A DNA stretch of 64,000 nucleotides, taken from assembly GCF_000218685.1 (NCBI RefSeq), contig NW_006763306.1, positions 706,812 through 770,811 of the forward strand, given 5' to 3'. The DNA is from Serpula lacrymans var. lacrymans S7.9. Lineage: Eukaryota; Basidiomycota; Agaricomycetes; Boletales; Serpulaceae. Below, piece after piece: positions 1-12,400 of the stretch; position 1 is the first letter of the stretch; each line of letters begins with the position of its first letter. The notes under the pieces were generated by a model. That model had not been told where the DNA came from. It did not search any database and saw only the letters and a program-made list of their open reading frames with translations. Position numbers and translations under genes: made by a program.

Positions 1-26
1 CTCTTCTAGCTCATTGCCACTGATTC

Positions 27-1290
27 TCACAAAAAACAAATTAGTTCATGTGCTGATGCGGCTGCGTCAGTTTGAAGAGAGACATACTGCATCATGTCGT
101 TCAGCTCGACGATTCGCCTGTAGAGCTGACACTGCGTGTTCGAGGGATGTTGGGTGTACTGTCGCAACGAGCTCAGCGTATTTTGTAGTTGATGTGTCAG
201 TGAGATCAAGGCGTGACCAGCAGCAGGATTTGTACGGCAGGGGCAGAAGGTCTGGGCTGGGGGGTTATCTGCAGTGAAGTGGTGGGCATACAACACCCTC
301 TCGTCATTCAAAGAGAAACCATTCCCATTATCTGAAAACGAGGCTGAGCTGGCATTGTGATGATTTGGATATGAAGGCGCCGAGTACGTCATGGCGGAAC
401 GCCCTCCCGAAGGGCCACTCCCGTTGCTAAAGTGATGCTGCGAGGTTTGACGCTCGTATGGCGAGACTGGCGAGGTCGAGTTATCTGACTGGAAACCGCT
501 GTAGCACATTGGAGGCGAAGGCGAGAACCGGTAGAGGTGTTGCTGGGAGATGTCGGCTGGTGGTTCTGTTTTGACAGAGGCGGCGACGAGACCGCGAACC
601 TCCATGTTGGGCTGGCCATGGGGTTGATCTGGCGAACGACCCCGGCGTTTTAACATATTGTTCTTTGCCGCTCGAGAGTGCCAGCGTTCGGAGGGGTCGC
701 CGTCTCGAAAGTTGGCATCAGCCCAGCGGGGATGAGGCTTGCCTGTGCATGGATGATGAATATGAGATAGATAGATAGATAGATAGGTAATGGGATGTGA
801 CGAAATACGTACCCCGTAATTCTCTAACCAGGCTCTCTAATTCTGCGATTCTATTACGAAGGCGGGTATTTTCATCTACAGAGGGATCGTCCCTGGACAA
901 ACAAAAGAACACTCAACAAGAGTCAACAAAAGACGCAGAGATTCTCTTACCTCAACGCTGGGTCATCTATCTCATACACGCACAAGCCAGTCTGTGATGA
1001 ATACCGAGATGAATTTCGGCCGAGGATATGTCAACAAAAAAAGTTTTACCAGACCGAGCTGAATGCAACGCTGGCAAGGCCGTTTTCTATCGCACTTGGA
1101 GGAGAGTCAACGCGATGAAAAGTTTTAGAGAGTGTGCCGGGCTTACTTTGCGCTTTGAGGTGTGGCAGTTGAGACAGGACTGTGTGGTGCGATTGCGTCT
1201 CCTCTTTCTGTGGTCGGTGTCTACGGTGAAGTCGAGGTCCATGATTTCGCCTTTGAGCTGGATGGGAGGCTGGAAAGAGTCTGTGGACAT
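27..1290 (-). CDS. Zn2Cys6 binuclear-cluster transcription factor
   Basis: Predicted fungal DNA-binding regulator. Five exons read on the minus strand (1290-1147, 1094-1050, 991-951, 892-813, 742-27) sum to 1026 nt, giving 341 residues. The binuclear zinc cluster is assembled from exons 1-3: CLNCHTSKRK at the end of exon 1, CDRKRPCQRC in exon 2 and the sixth Cys in TGLCVYEI of exon 3, giving C-x2-C-x6-C-x5-C-x2-C-x8-C. Exon 4 encodes a leucine-zipper-like helix (LRNRIAELESLVRELRG), the usual dimerisation element after such clusters. The rest is Ser/Pro/His-rich and likely disordered. No middle homology region typical of long Gal4-type factors is present, so this is a short member. The start is the Met that opens exon 1 in frame with the cluster. 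Targets cannot be inferred. A tetranucleotide repeat lies in intron 4. Family assignment is firm; the exact C-terminus is slightly less so, being near the window edge. Confidence 0.9.
766..787. repeat. (GATA)n microsatellite in intron 4 of the Zn2Cys6 gene
   Basis: About five perfect tandem copies of a GATA tetranucleotide lie inside the fourth intron of the zinc-cluster gene, near its 3' splice side. Such tracts are length-polymorphic and could vary intron length between strains. Confidence 0.8.
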
Positions 1291-4200
1291 TTTGGAAGGA
1301 AAGTGGAATACGATGCGAGGAAAGAAAGAGACTGAGGAGAGACGGTGCTAGTCTTAAGTGCTTCACGGCGCCATTAAGTAACCAGAGAGATCCAGATCAC
1401 CTCGGGCATTGACAGATATGTATGTAGATACATACAAGTCTTATAAGTACATGTCCGAATTACATCTTCCCAATCATAATACAAAACCGGCAGGGGATAG
1501 CTGTGTGTGACCCTGGATGGCTTCCCAGTCTGGGCGGTGACATAAATATAACGTGTGAGCAGAGAAAGATTATGGCTCGCTCTGCAAGCAGCGAGGGGCC
1601 AGCTGGTTGCACATGGATCAAACGGTTGCTCTCCTTGATGCCACTAAACGCTACTTGGTCAGGTCATGACTCGAGACCACAGAGCCTAAATTCGAAATGC
1701 AGTGCCACGCTTGGAAACAAGCTTAGAAATCTGATAGACAGCATGTTCATGGCGCAACAATGCCTCCGTCTTTGAATCTCAGCGCGCACACAATGTCAAG
1801 ATCAGTTGGCACTTGTCCTCGTGCAGGCTGGCAGTGCTCATGTGGAAGAAATGGTCTGCAGTGCATAGCGTCGAGTATGGAACCTGCGAGGGATCCGCAG
1901 CTGACATAGGCCAAGGATGATTGAGTTTCAAGATGTCCGAGTGCACTACCTGCTACCTTCCTAAGCGTCAGAGGAAGAGAATACAGCCGCTCGCGACGTT
2001 GCGTTATTGTATCGCCATATATAGGTGTGCGCGCTTGCTTGATTTTTTCGTCCGGAGAAGCGGGCGAAATCTGCGAAAAAGGCAAGTGCATACGAGGATG
2101 AGATCACAAGAAGGAAAAAACATAAGCGGAGGCAAATGGTTCACGGGAAGTGGATTGCCAAGAGGGAGTACATCCTGGTTACATGGTATAGATGAAAAGT
2201 AGGGGGTGCAAGTACAAAGGGGGGGGATGGTGTTCACAGGACGGTCATCGATGATGGGGACCGACGGCACGGTGGTGCAAGACCGCGCAGAATTGTTCGG
2301 TTACGTTTTGTGCTGATTGATGCGACTGGCTAGCCGTAAGGTTGCAGTCTTCTCGGCAAATGGCCTTCTGGCCAAAGAAAGGCAGGAGAAGTTCTGGATG
2401 GGTTTGGAGGTGGAGTGAATGGGATGGGACAAGGGGTGGTGGATGTCGATGGGATGGGACAAGGGGTGGTGGATGTCGATGGGATACGGTTCACGCAGAG
2501 AGAGCAAGGCACGAGGGGACGGTGTTGCCTTCTCTCACCATCGTTTGCCAGATCGGAGGAATAGTGAGCAACTCCACGTATGTCTAAAGCGTCCGTCATG
2601 GTCGGGTGGGATCAACGCTGTTGAGTTTGAAGTTCGAATGCCGCAAACCTTCCACCCCATCGGGCCTGATCTGCTACTTTATCTGGCTGACGTCGGACCG
2701 ATCGATTACCAAACTGCCATCAATGAAGACCGGCCGGCTTTACTGTAGCTGCCGGCCTATAATCCTAACAAAGAACCGTGTTCTTCACATCCTTGCTCTC
2801 AGAAGCGCGACAACTATCTCCGAGGTTTAGCACATACCCACCAGCCACAACATCATGGCCACCACCACACTCATGTCGTACCAATCGTTATCCAACTCGC
2901 ACTCTTCACTGTCACACTCCCAATCGCGTCAAACAACTAAATCTGTCCCCACGGGGGGGCCCTTCCCAACTTGCTCGCCTCTATTCCCATGCTTTGCTCT
3001 TGTTTTCGGGAGGTCTCCTGAACAAACAAATGCCTCTGACAGCTACACCGTTCGAATCCGTCCATTCAACTCGCATTCTCTTCTTTTCACCAGGATTCGA
3101 CAGTGCTTCGACATCTTCATCTTATCTCTTTAGCTGTACCGCCACGGATTCTTCCGCGACCATTCAATTCAATGCCGCCATTTTCGCGCTGAGATCCAGT
3201 CTAACTGCGGTGCACCCATTTTCGTCCCTGCGCCGTCCGGGGCTGGAGCTGGCAGATGCCGAACACTCAAGGACAGATCCGAGGACAATATGGGGATACA
3301 TGCCTGACCGCTACTCGCAAAACACTTTTATTAACACTGCTGTTACGCGGACTGCATCAGTCCCGCTTCCAGAAAAAAATTCACAAAAAGGGGGTAAATC
3401 ACAATGCGAGAGGGAGGCGCACAATTCCGTAGTGAGGGCACGGACTCGACTGCGCGATTTCCCGCTGCTTGAAACACCAGGATACATCTGATAAGTTGAC
3501 TCACGAGATAGTTTACACCCGAACCGAAGGAACTGTGACCCACTTGGACTCGCTACATACATTCTAAATTGCCTTCCGGACCTGTACGAGCGCTCTGCCG
3601 GGGCGCGCTGTACACAGGGACCGTTCGTGAGACAGGGCGGATCGACATAGTATCGTAGGCGATGCTCAACCTAGTCCACAGTCACATCATTGAGCTGATT
3701 GATCAGATTGGGGAACATGTCGATCATTTTGGACGGTAGCTATATCATGGTTCCTTGATTATGTGTCTCGGAGTAAGCACTGAGTAAGCTAGCGTATTCC
3801 TGGTACAGTAAGAGTGGAGGCAAACGTAGCTAATAGGTGTAAGACGACGCAGGCACGATTGGCCTGGAGCTTGTTATCTTAAAAAGTGTTTGAACACGTT
3901 GGACATTATGAAAAGTCAGTGCTAACCATCCTAGTAGCAGTAGCGTCGCCTTGATTGATGGTCCGGTGTTATGTTGTAAATCCGGTGAAGCGCGGGTAGG
4001 TAAAGGTGGGCATATATTTCTCCTATACCGACGGGGGGGACTAAGTATAAGAAAGAAGGCGCAATATGATAACTATACATACACATGTTATCATCTGAAA
4101 ACATAAGCAAAGCCAAAGATTCTCATCGGCAGGGGTCGCATGTGAGTGGGTCGTACGATAGCTTATACGATCTGGGATGCGTTGACGCCACTTGCAGGCT

Positions 4201-6998
4201 CAGCACGTTTGAGAAGGTGAAACCTTAAAAGAGAGAGAGAGTTCTCCTCGGCAGTCAGGGGAGATGGATGAGTAAGCTTGGATTTGAATATGGAGTAAGA
4301 GAAGCTCTGTAATGGAAACCAAGAGTGATCCAGGCGGCGATCAGAATGGGCCATCAGTCTATATTTGTAAATCCACTTTCTGGAAATCAAGAAAGGAAAG
4401 ACGCACGCCACCTACGTCTCTATGCTCTAGACTAATGAACGACTGCATTAGATATGAGCGCCCTCCTCTCCATCATTCTCTACCGACGTAAAACAACCCC
4501 TTTGGCAAGACTTCTGGTGAGAAACCGGTCACGGGAATGAACTCTCCACGTTGATCAACATAACGCGTTATATACCGGCGAATTTCGTACCAAATAAACT
4601 GTCCTCGATGAATGGGCGCATCTATTTCATCACGTTTATCATTGACACCAATATGGGCGCACTACACTCCTCCTTGCGTTATCCTCCCTGTTCAGGGGTC
4701 CATAATGCGATCCATCGCGATGGACTCATTGCAAAAGCGGTGTCAGCTACTCGGTGCCGCTTCCACACACTCGACTTACCCGGCCTTTGATGTGCACCCA
4801 ATGCCTGGATCCTTGCCAGTGACTGTCACTCAATCTTGAAGCAGAACGCACGGAAACCTGCGATGTGTACGAAAAGAAAACAGTTGACATCGGTACGTAA
4901 GATGGAGGACACGACTTTGTCCGTTCCTGCCCTGTTCTGTGATTGAATTATCGATGGCAATTGCGCCACATCAGATCTAGAAGGGCACACGTTTGCAGAC
5001 CGGCACAGCGATGGTGGTAGACGTGGGTGGGTCCAGCTGCGCACTGTAGTGTCACGGTCGGAGTAGCTGGCAGGAAAGAGAAAGAAAAACAGAAAGAAAA
5101 TACGAATAAACCAAATACGACACCCACCATTTCGGACATCATCAGGTACTGTTTGTGTACCTAATATTTTCATTATGCGCTTGCGATTGCCGCGAGGGTG
5201 GCTGGACTCGTTCGCACTCTTGATGCTTGTTTTCTTTGTGGACAGCTCTATGGATCCGTTCTACGAGGAATATGCAAAGCCGTTCAAAATGAAAATGTAT
5301 TCAATGGATCATGGGGAAAGTATCCGTGCGGCTAGGACATTGGAGTCATTTCGAGCGCTTTCCTTGTCCTAGTAGCTTGCTCTCCTTCTTGGTACCATAT
5401 CATACCTGTCAAAGGTCGGCGAAAGGACCCGACGCCGTGATGATATAATGTCGACGAAACACGACACAGAAGAAGATTGTGGGGGGTCTGTGCAGTTACT
5501 CCTACCAGTGACTCCTTGATCGTGATGCGGAGGCTCAGCGCTCAGAATCGATCGGGTTAGTATCGACGGCATTTTACCCCTCCGAGCCGTCATTTTCCTA
5601 CACGATGTGTTTTTGGCGCAGAGTCCCCATCATTCAATATCATTCATTAGGAATTGTCCATGCATGACACGTCTAGTTATCGTGGCGCTCAGGCAAGTCG
5701 CCTGTCAAAAGTTTTATCTCAGTCCGAGTCCATCCTGATTTATCTTCTCAGCTCCAGCTTTGAATTCCCTCGTTGTCAAATGTCATACTGTAACAACAGT
5801 GCTCCAAGTGGTGCATGCTGCGGCCGAAGTTCTGTCACTTTATTGGTGGTGCTTTTGTATGCCGCGTCACAAGGTTATACCACACAACGTACATACTACG
5901 ACAGGTTCGTCTATGCCGCTGTCAATCAGTGTATCTTGATTTACCGGGACTTATGAATTGATTTCAGGTCATGTACATTCTCCCCATATAATCAATATCA
6001 ATATTGTCCAAATATATACGTTCGAACAAGTTATATTTTTTTTTGACTCGAAGCATACATGCCATCAAAAGCGCATCAAGGGCACTAAGCTCAAAATTAC
6101 AATGTTCTACACACAGTTCTGATATTAGACCGCCGGTAAGTTGCAACGTGGAATCCTTGAGAGGATATGTTGAAGTCTAGTTTTAGCCATCTATATTCAC
6201 ACCATATATCAGCGCGTCAAGAATCATCCTGGAAGGATGATCATGCACAACTCTCGCTGACTCTGCCGCGATAAAAGTAGGCCAAGAAGGCCAGATAACG
6301 ACCGGTGAAGAACTAGAAGAGCACAAGGAACTCGACAAGATATAATTGAGGGTTGCTGAGGAGATGTGGAGACATCGTGGCGTTGCTAATAACTCAAGGT
6401 CTCCGCCCAAACATGACCTTTTCTTTATCTTTCCTTCTATCTTCTTTGACGGCGCTCAAATAAGGCTCATCAATCGCAGCTATCCGAAGCTTTGGCATGG
6501 TGAGGCCATAGTCTATCCTTGCCTGTCCTCCGTGGCCTGAGCTGTTTCCCTCGGACCTTCGATGCCTCTTGATCTTGTTCCCAGTTTTGTTCTATGAATG
6601 CCGGGTCTAGCACACAAATGCCTCAAGGAGCTTGAGATTAGGGTCAAAAAGCATCGGAGTCCAATGGTTTGTTCTGTCACCCGTCTGTAGGCAATACGCT
6701 GTATGCGTTGTAGTACGTATTTACCGCTTGACCGGTTATCTGGGATAACCGTCTTGTAGCGGTACTGGATAACATGTTGACGGTTAGTTTAAATGTACGG
6801 TGATCGTATATGCTGCAACTTGTGAATGTGATCACGATCGTGACTGAGACCGTGCGCGCATGACGCACGTGCTTTGATATGCGGTCGTCACCGCCACCGT
6901 CAGGCGAGTGCGCAAGGTCCTTTCTCTTGCAACTGGGTCTATGTCAACCCTTGTTCTCATCACACACTTATTGTATTCCACAGACGCTATCTAGAACA
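1291..6998. other. 5.7 kb gene-poor interval
   Basis: I find no gene I can support here. ORFs are short, on both strands, without recognised motifs or coherent splicing. The best candidate is a start in good context at 2855 (GCATC-like context, then MATTTLMSYQSLSNSH), a Ser-rich 92-codon frame overlapping a 237-codon frame; neither resembles a known family. A 30-bp direct repeat lies at 2421-2480. The stretch separates the divergently oriented zinc-cluster gene and PS synthase gene, so it carries both promoters; long upstream regions are common for fungal regulators. Confidence 0.5.
2421..2480. repeat. Two perfect tandem copies of a 30-bp unit
   Basis: The unit begins GGGATGGGACAAGGGGTGGT and is repeated exactly twice, head to tail, followed by a partial third start (GGGATACGG). 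It is G-rich on the plus strand. No coding role is evident. Confidence 0.85.
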
Positions 6999-9072
6999 AT
7001 GTCAGAAGGAGAGGAGCTTTCACCAGCATCCCCGGTAGATGATTCAGACGTGTTGCTTTCACCGCCATTCGACCCTGAACCTATTCCTGGCTTGAACGGC
7101 GTGCCAGTTCGTTGTGAGTTGATTCTTTAGCGCATCACACCATTCAGCAGGTATCAAGTTGATGCTATCACAGGGTATGATGTACGTAGGATTCTTTCCC
7201 AGCGCTGCTGTCAACTGAAAGATAATGAAAGGCCGACCGCACGGAGTCGTACACACGAATAAGACCGTTTCAAGAGATACATGATACTTCTATTGAGTGA
7301 GGGGTTTGATGGTTCAAACCGGTGTCGTTTTGCTCACGTATGTTCCACGGAAGGTTCTTCTATAAGCCAATCACGCTCACAGCGTTGGCATTTGGCATGG
7401 GAGCCCTAGCTTATGTCGCGATGACCCAGGATGTCCTAGAGGAGGGCCGGGATAAACGCCGAGTGTATGTCCCTTCATCTGTGCATTGATCCTTGGCTTA
7501 TGCAGTTTTCTTCTCAAGTGGCGCATATGCAGCTGCTGTCTCCTTTCTTATGTTTTCGATGATCCAGTTTCGCGATGGTCCTTTCATCCGACCCCACCCA
7601 GCGTTCTGGCGGGTAGTGCTCGGTGTGAATCTTTTATATGAATTGGGTCTTGTGTTTCTCCTTTTCCAGGACTTGCATTCTGCTAGGGGAATGATGACAC
7701 TCCTTGACCCGTCGCTAAACGTGCCACTGCCAGAGAAAAGCTACGCGGATAATTGCGACCTGACCTCCCAAAATATATGGGTGCGTCCTCGTGCTTTTTC
7801 TCCCGGGTTTCTAAATACATAACTAACATAATGCCGAAGGGTGCACTTGACATATTTTGCATTGCTCATGCTTTGGGCTGGTTTGGCAAGGCCATGATCC
7901 TCCGGGACTATTGGTTCTGTTGGGTAAGTGTCTTTAGGCCGCGGATGAAGTATATTTTTAAGTGTTACTCATGATGCCATTGCCAAAGATCCTGAGTATC
8001 GCATTTGAATTTGCTGAATATAGCTTGCAGCACCAGTTACCAAACTTTGCAGAGGTATGTCTGAAGTGTGCTTTCACCTTCTTTAGCTTACCGGTTCCTA
8101 GTGCTGGTGGGATCATGTCAGTCATTTCATAAGTTTGCCGATTTGAAATTGATAGCATATTGCACGCAGTGGATACTCGATGTCCTGCTCTGTAATTGGC
8201 TTGGCACATATCTGGGTAATCCTTTCTGATTTCTATTAATGGGATGAAAGGAGTTCATAAAGTACGACAGGAATGAAAACTTGCCAGTACCTCGAAGTCA
8301 AGGTGAGGCAAGCGTCCTTCAAATTGTGTTTGTGTGCTCTCTCTCACTAAACCCTTTATAGCCTTATCAGTGGCGTGGCCTGAGGCAAACACGGGGTCTA
8401 CGATCTAAGGCACGACGAGTTTTGAGCCAATTCTCCCCACACGATTGGACAGCCTTCAAATGGGAGGGTACAGCATCGTTCCAACATTATGTTACGGTCG
8501 TGTTGCTGCTTGCCGTATTTCTTGCGGCTGAGTTGAACCCATTCTATCTGAAGGTAACTTCCAATCTGGCCCAATATTGACCTATGACTGAGAGGTTATC
8601 GTAGAGCTTGTTGTGGATGGATCCCGATCATCCCATTATTATCATGCGTCTTGCAGGGGTATTTTTATGTGCTTTACCCGCTGTGAGAGAACTGTATCAA
8701 TATATTAATAACCCGCGGTATGTCTCTGTATTTGAGGTCGGTGCCGCCCGCTAACAACTTATCACAGCAAAGCTGTACGGATGGGTCAACACGTCTGGCT
8801 CCTACTTGCTACCATTCTCACTGAGCTGCTTGTCATCACGAAATGGAGCCAGGGCCAATATCCCGAACCGTTGCCACGGCATATCAAATGGGCGTGGACC
8901 GTAGGTGGGGCGTTATTAGTCACGTATCCTTTGATCAGGGTAAGTTCACTTAACCTCTCTACGTGACGATACGTATATGATCACTGATGACTGTCCAATG
9001 CAGTTTGGGGTTCCAAGCGCGAGGAGATACATTCGTAAACATGCACGCAATGGCAAGGTAAAGGCCCAATGA
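6999..9072 (+). CDS. Phosphatidylserine synthase, base-exchange type (PSS1/PSS2 family)
   Basis: Multipass ER membrane enzyme of the PSS family, which in animals and plants swaps the head group of phosphatidylcholine or -ethanolamine for serine. Fourteen exons (6999-7113, 7151-7185, 7232-7296, 7354-7464, 7519-7780, 7840-7923, 7989-8054, 8102-8116, 8170-8215, 8271-8302, 8362-8553, 8605-8717, 8768-8939, 9004-9072) sum to 1377 nt, 458 residues, close to animal PSS length. Family-diagnostic blocks are in order: FFYKPITLT, then RDGPFIRPHPAFWR, NVPLPEKSYADNC, LRDYWFCW, FEFAEYSLQHQLPNF, the CWWDHWILDVLLCN block (split over three exons, including a 15-nt one) and AAELNPFYLK. Several hydrophobic helices fit the multispan topology. 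The first 50 or so residues are acidic and less certain. It is unrelated in sequence to the CDP-diacylglycerol-dependent Cho1 enzyme that fungi are best known for. The window cannot show whether Cho1 is also present. Confidence 0.92.
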
Positions 9073-9447
9073 AGAGGCCATGGTTTAAACACTTTAAATG
9101 TCTATTGTTCCGCCTAATCAATACACTGTAGTTCTCTTTCTGATCACAGCTATTAATATCATTATTACCCTTCTCGTAGTTGAGCATTGTGTCTTATTGT
9201 CTGGTGGTCGGGTTTGCCTAAAGTTCTTTGTGCATCGGTGGACTCGAACGGTCGAGCCCGGGGGTGACCGGACAGGAATGTTCTGGTGGATGCGGGTACA
9301 TAAGATGTCATTTGCTTAGTCATTCGAATTAAGTCGATTTCAGCCACAGCTCCTTTGCCAGGTCGACCTCATCTGCTTACATCCATCTCCAAACGTACAA
9401 GTCCATATCTTTCCTGCGCCGTCGTTGCCAACATCGTCGACGCTATC
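9073..9447. other. Intergenic spacer between PS synthase and RING gene
   Basis: The two genes run in the same direction, so this ~375 bp carries the PS synthase 3' end and the RING-gene promoter. A 73-codon frame at 9098-9319 has no supporting features. Confidence 0.5.
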
Positions 9448-12400
9448 ATGGACAACAATAATAACAACGACAACAACCAGAACCACCACGCTGGAGCTCA
9501 CTTCTTTGGCGCCCCTCACATTGGTGCTACTCTCCAGTCTTTCTTCCGCAACATTATTTCCCCCCATTCCAACGTACATAGCAATGAAGCTGCACAGGAA
9601 CAACAGGCTGGGACCTCTGCAAATAGTACGTCGTCCTCGTCGCAGGCGACGTCGGCTGTCGTTGCTAACGGACAGCCTGTAGCTGAGGTTCTTGACCGTG
9701 AAATGACACCAGTGGATGAGGGCGCTTCCGCTGAGCCACACTCACATCACACAGAGCATCCGCTTTCTACCCAGGAGGACGCCACCATGGCTGAAGACTT
9801 TGCTGTCCCTCGTCGCCCAACTCGCTCTCGCCGTGACGATGGCTATGACTCGATGCCAGAACTGCAATCGCTATCTAGCTCATCTGAGGGGTCAGCACAC
9901 GAAGTGGAAATGATGCCTGATCTCCAGCCTGTCGATGATGACCGTGATAGTACATGGGTAGATGAGGACGACCTTCCTCCCTTGGAACCTATCGCTGGGA
10001 GCAGGCGTGCTCGAGTTGAAGAGGACGGTGATGAGGCTCGGGACCGCCGGCATCCTTCTCAGCGTGTCGACAATCCTCCAGAGGGAGATCCACCCACGGG
10101 TCACCAACAATGGCAACCACCCTTTTTTACTGGTCCTGCCGACCACCAACATCCTATCCTTGGGGGAATCTTAGATGGATTGTTCAACATGCCGGACGGT
10201 GCTCAGAACCCTTTCCCAGAACCCTTTGTTGGCATCTTTCCTGATGAATTACCTGCTTTCAATCCAAATCCAGAAAACGTTGAAGTTGACCCCTCGAATC
10301 CTACTACTGGTAATCAAGATGCTAATGCTAATGCACAACCTGGCCAACCCGGTCAGCCTGGTGTTCATCGCGGGGGCGCATTCCCCATATTCACCACGGG
10401 AATCACATTCAGCATACCTCTTACTGGTCCCCCTCGCGCTTTCCCCACTCGTCCACCTGGCGGTAACGCTAACGGGCAAGCCCCCCCTTTCGACTTTGTC
10501 TTTGACGAGCCAGGTGCTCGGGAAGAGCTTGTTGCCTCGTTTGGAGCTTTCTTGCAACAGATGCATGCGATGGGCGCTGGTGATGATAACAGGGAAGACC
10601 CTGACCGTGCGAAGAAGCTCGTTGCAGGTCTGGAAGTTGTCCCGATAGGGTTGGTGAAGCGACTGGAGAGGGTAGGTGGCGCACCAGGTGGTCATGTGGA
10701 CGACGCCAGCACTGTCGACGATTCCAACTCTAATTCTCCTGGTTGTGCTATTTGTTGGGATACTCTTCTGGACGCGGAGAGCGATGGATTTAGGCCGAGA
10801 CAGGCGTCTGAAGAGCAGGCATATGTTGACCAAAATACATCTGCGAACAGCGAATCAGATGATGCGGAAGCTAGCGAGCATTCTATGGATGCAGAGCCTC
10901 CTGTATCATCTGCTCCTAGCGAACCCTCTTCGTCATCATCTACAGATCAGCAGTCGTCTGATTCATCTCCCAACGACATCCCCACCGAGTCTGATGACCC
11001 CAAGATCATTGTCCTTCCCTGCTCGCACGTCTTCCACGCATCGTGTTTGCTGCCGTGGTTCTCTAGGGCCCGAAATGCAACTTGCCCTACATGTAGATTT
11101 AACATCGACCCTGAGAATCTGACTTATACACCAAGGCCGTTCCATATGCCTGGGATGCCGGCCCAGTTTATGCCTGGCCGAACAAATGCAGGACCCGTAC
11201 CCGCGCCTGCGGCGGCCCCCCCTCCAACGTCAGAATCTGCACCCGAACTTGCGCCAGAATCTGTACCTGCACCCGTCGCTGACGATGCTCCTCTCGAATC
11301 AGCTCCTGTAGCCAACGCAGACGTACAAAATGCAGGTGTCGTTCCAACGAATACTGATTCCGCACCAGCCCCTGCTGTCCCTTCGGAAAGCCCGCCCGTT
11401 TCTATAGAGAGTATGGCAGAGGAAATTACAAATATAATAGAACATCCAAATGAATCTGCAGACGTCGAAATAGACGCTTTCGAAATCCCAGCTATGGAAC
11501 AGCCTATGCCAGCTGCTCCCGAAGAGCCACATCCTACAGAGAATGCTCAACCTCCTCCAGACGCCCCTAATGCTCCAGACGATGGTGCACGCCAGGGGAG
11601 ACGATTAGGTGAATTTGTGACCGTCGGCGTTGACATGTTTGTTGATGCACCTCACGAAACAGCTGGAGGACCCTCGATGGAGGAGATCCGATCATTTGTG
11701 GAAGGTTTGTTCCGCAATGGACGGGCTACTGGCCCCCCGATTGTAACGCGTATGCAGGGTCATGCCCCTCCTCCATTTTTTGCTGGAGCAATGCCATTCC
11801 GGCCTGCCTTCCAAGCGCAGGCTCCTGGAACCCCTGGGTCGCAACCTGCCCCAAGTGATTCTCAACCTCAGCCTCAGCCTCAGACTCAGACTCAGCCCCA
11901 ATCTCCTCCACGTCCCCGACGTTTGTCTCAAACGCAAGCAGACGCTTGGACACAAGCTCAACAGCGAGCACAAGCACAAGCTCAGGCGCATGCCCAAGCC
12001 CGAGCACATGCTCATATCAACGGTGGAGCCTTTTTCAACCCGTTCCCTCGTCCTACACGCCCGATGCCTCCACGTCGTGAACGGAAGACATGGACGCTCC
12101 CTTCCGCACCTGGCCCTTCACTTCGCCAGCGCGTCGAACAAAAAGAGCGTGAGGCAGGACTGCGGTGTTTCGATATGAGCTGTGGCATAGGGCCATCTGA
12201 CGAAGATCCTTTCCCAGAACTGTCAGCGTTGCTAATGAAGCAGGTGGCGATCCATCCTTTGCTCAAGGACAGTGAAGAAGAGGGTGCACCTGTGGGTAGT
12301 ACCAGCGTGTGCCCGCATACTTTCCATCCTTCGTGCCTGGTCAGTGCAGAGCGTGTCGCTGGCTGGGGTGGGGAGGATAAAGTAGACCCACAGGTGGAGG

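Noticed and set aside
2778..3491. 237-codon open frame on the plus strand in the gene-poor interval
   Set aside because: No recognised motif, biased composition, two overlapping frames equally open and no splice logic. Kept only as a note.
7465..7505. PS synthase intron 4 ending at the AG at 7505
   Set aside because: That acceptor puts the next exon out of frame. Using the AG at 7518 restores phase and family alignment (RRVGAYAAAV).
9355..9447. Upstream in-frame Met at 9355 as the RING-protein start
   Set aside because: The 31-residue extension has non-coding-like composition, and the Met at 9448 starts the low-complexity N-terminus typical of such proteins. Not excluded by sequence alone.
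10249..10833. 194-codon minus-strand frame opposite the RING gene
   Set aside because: It is antisense to a strongly supported coding exon and exists because that exon lacks stops on the other strand.
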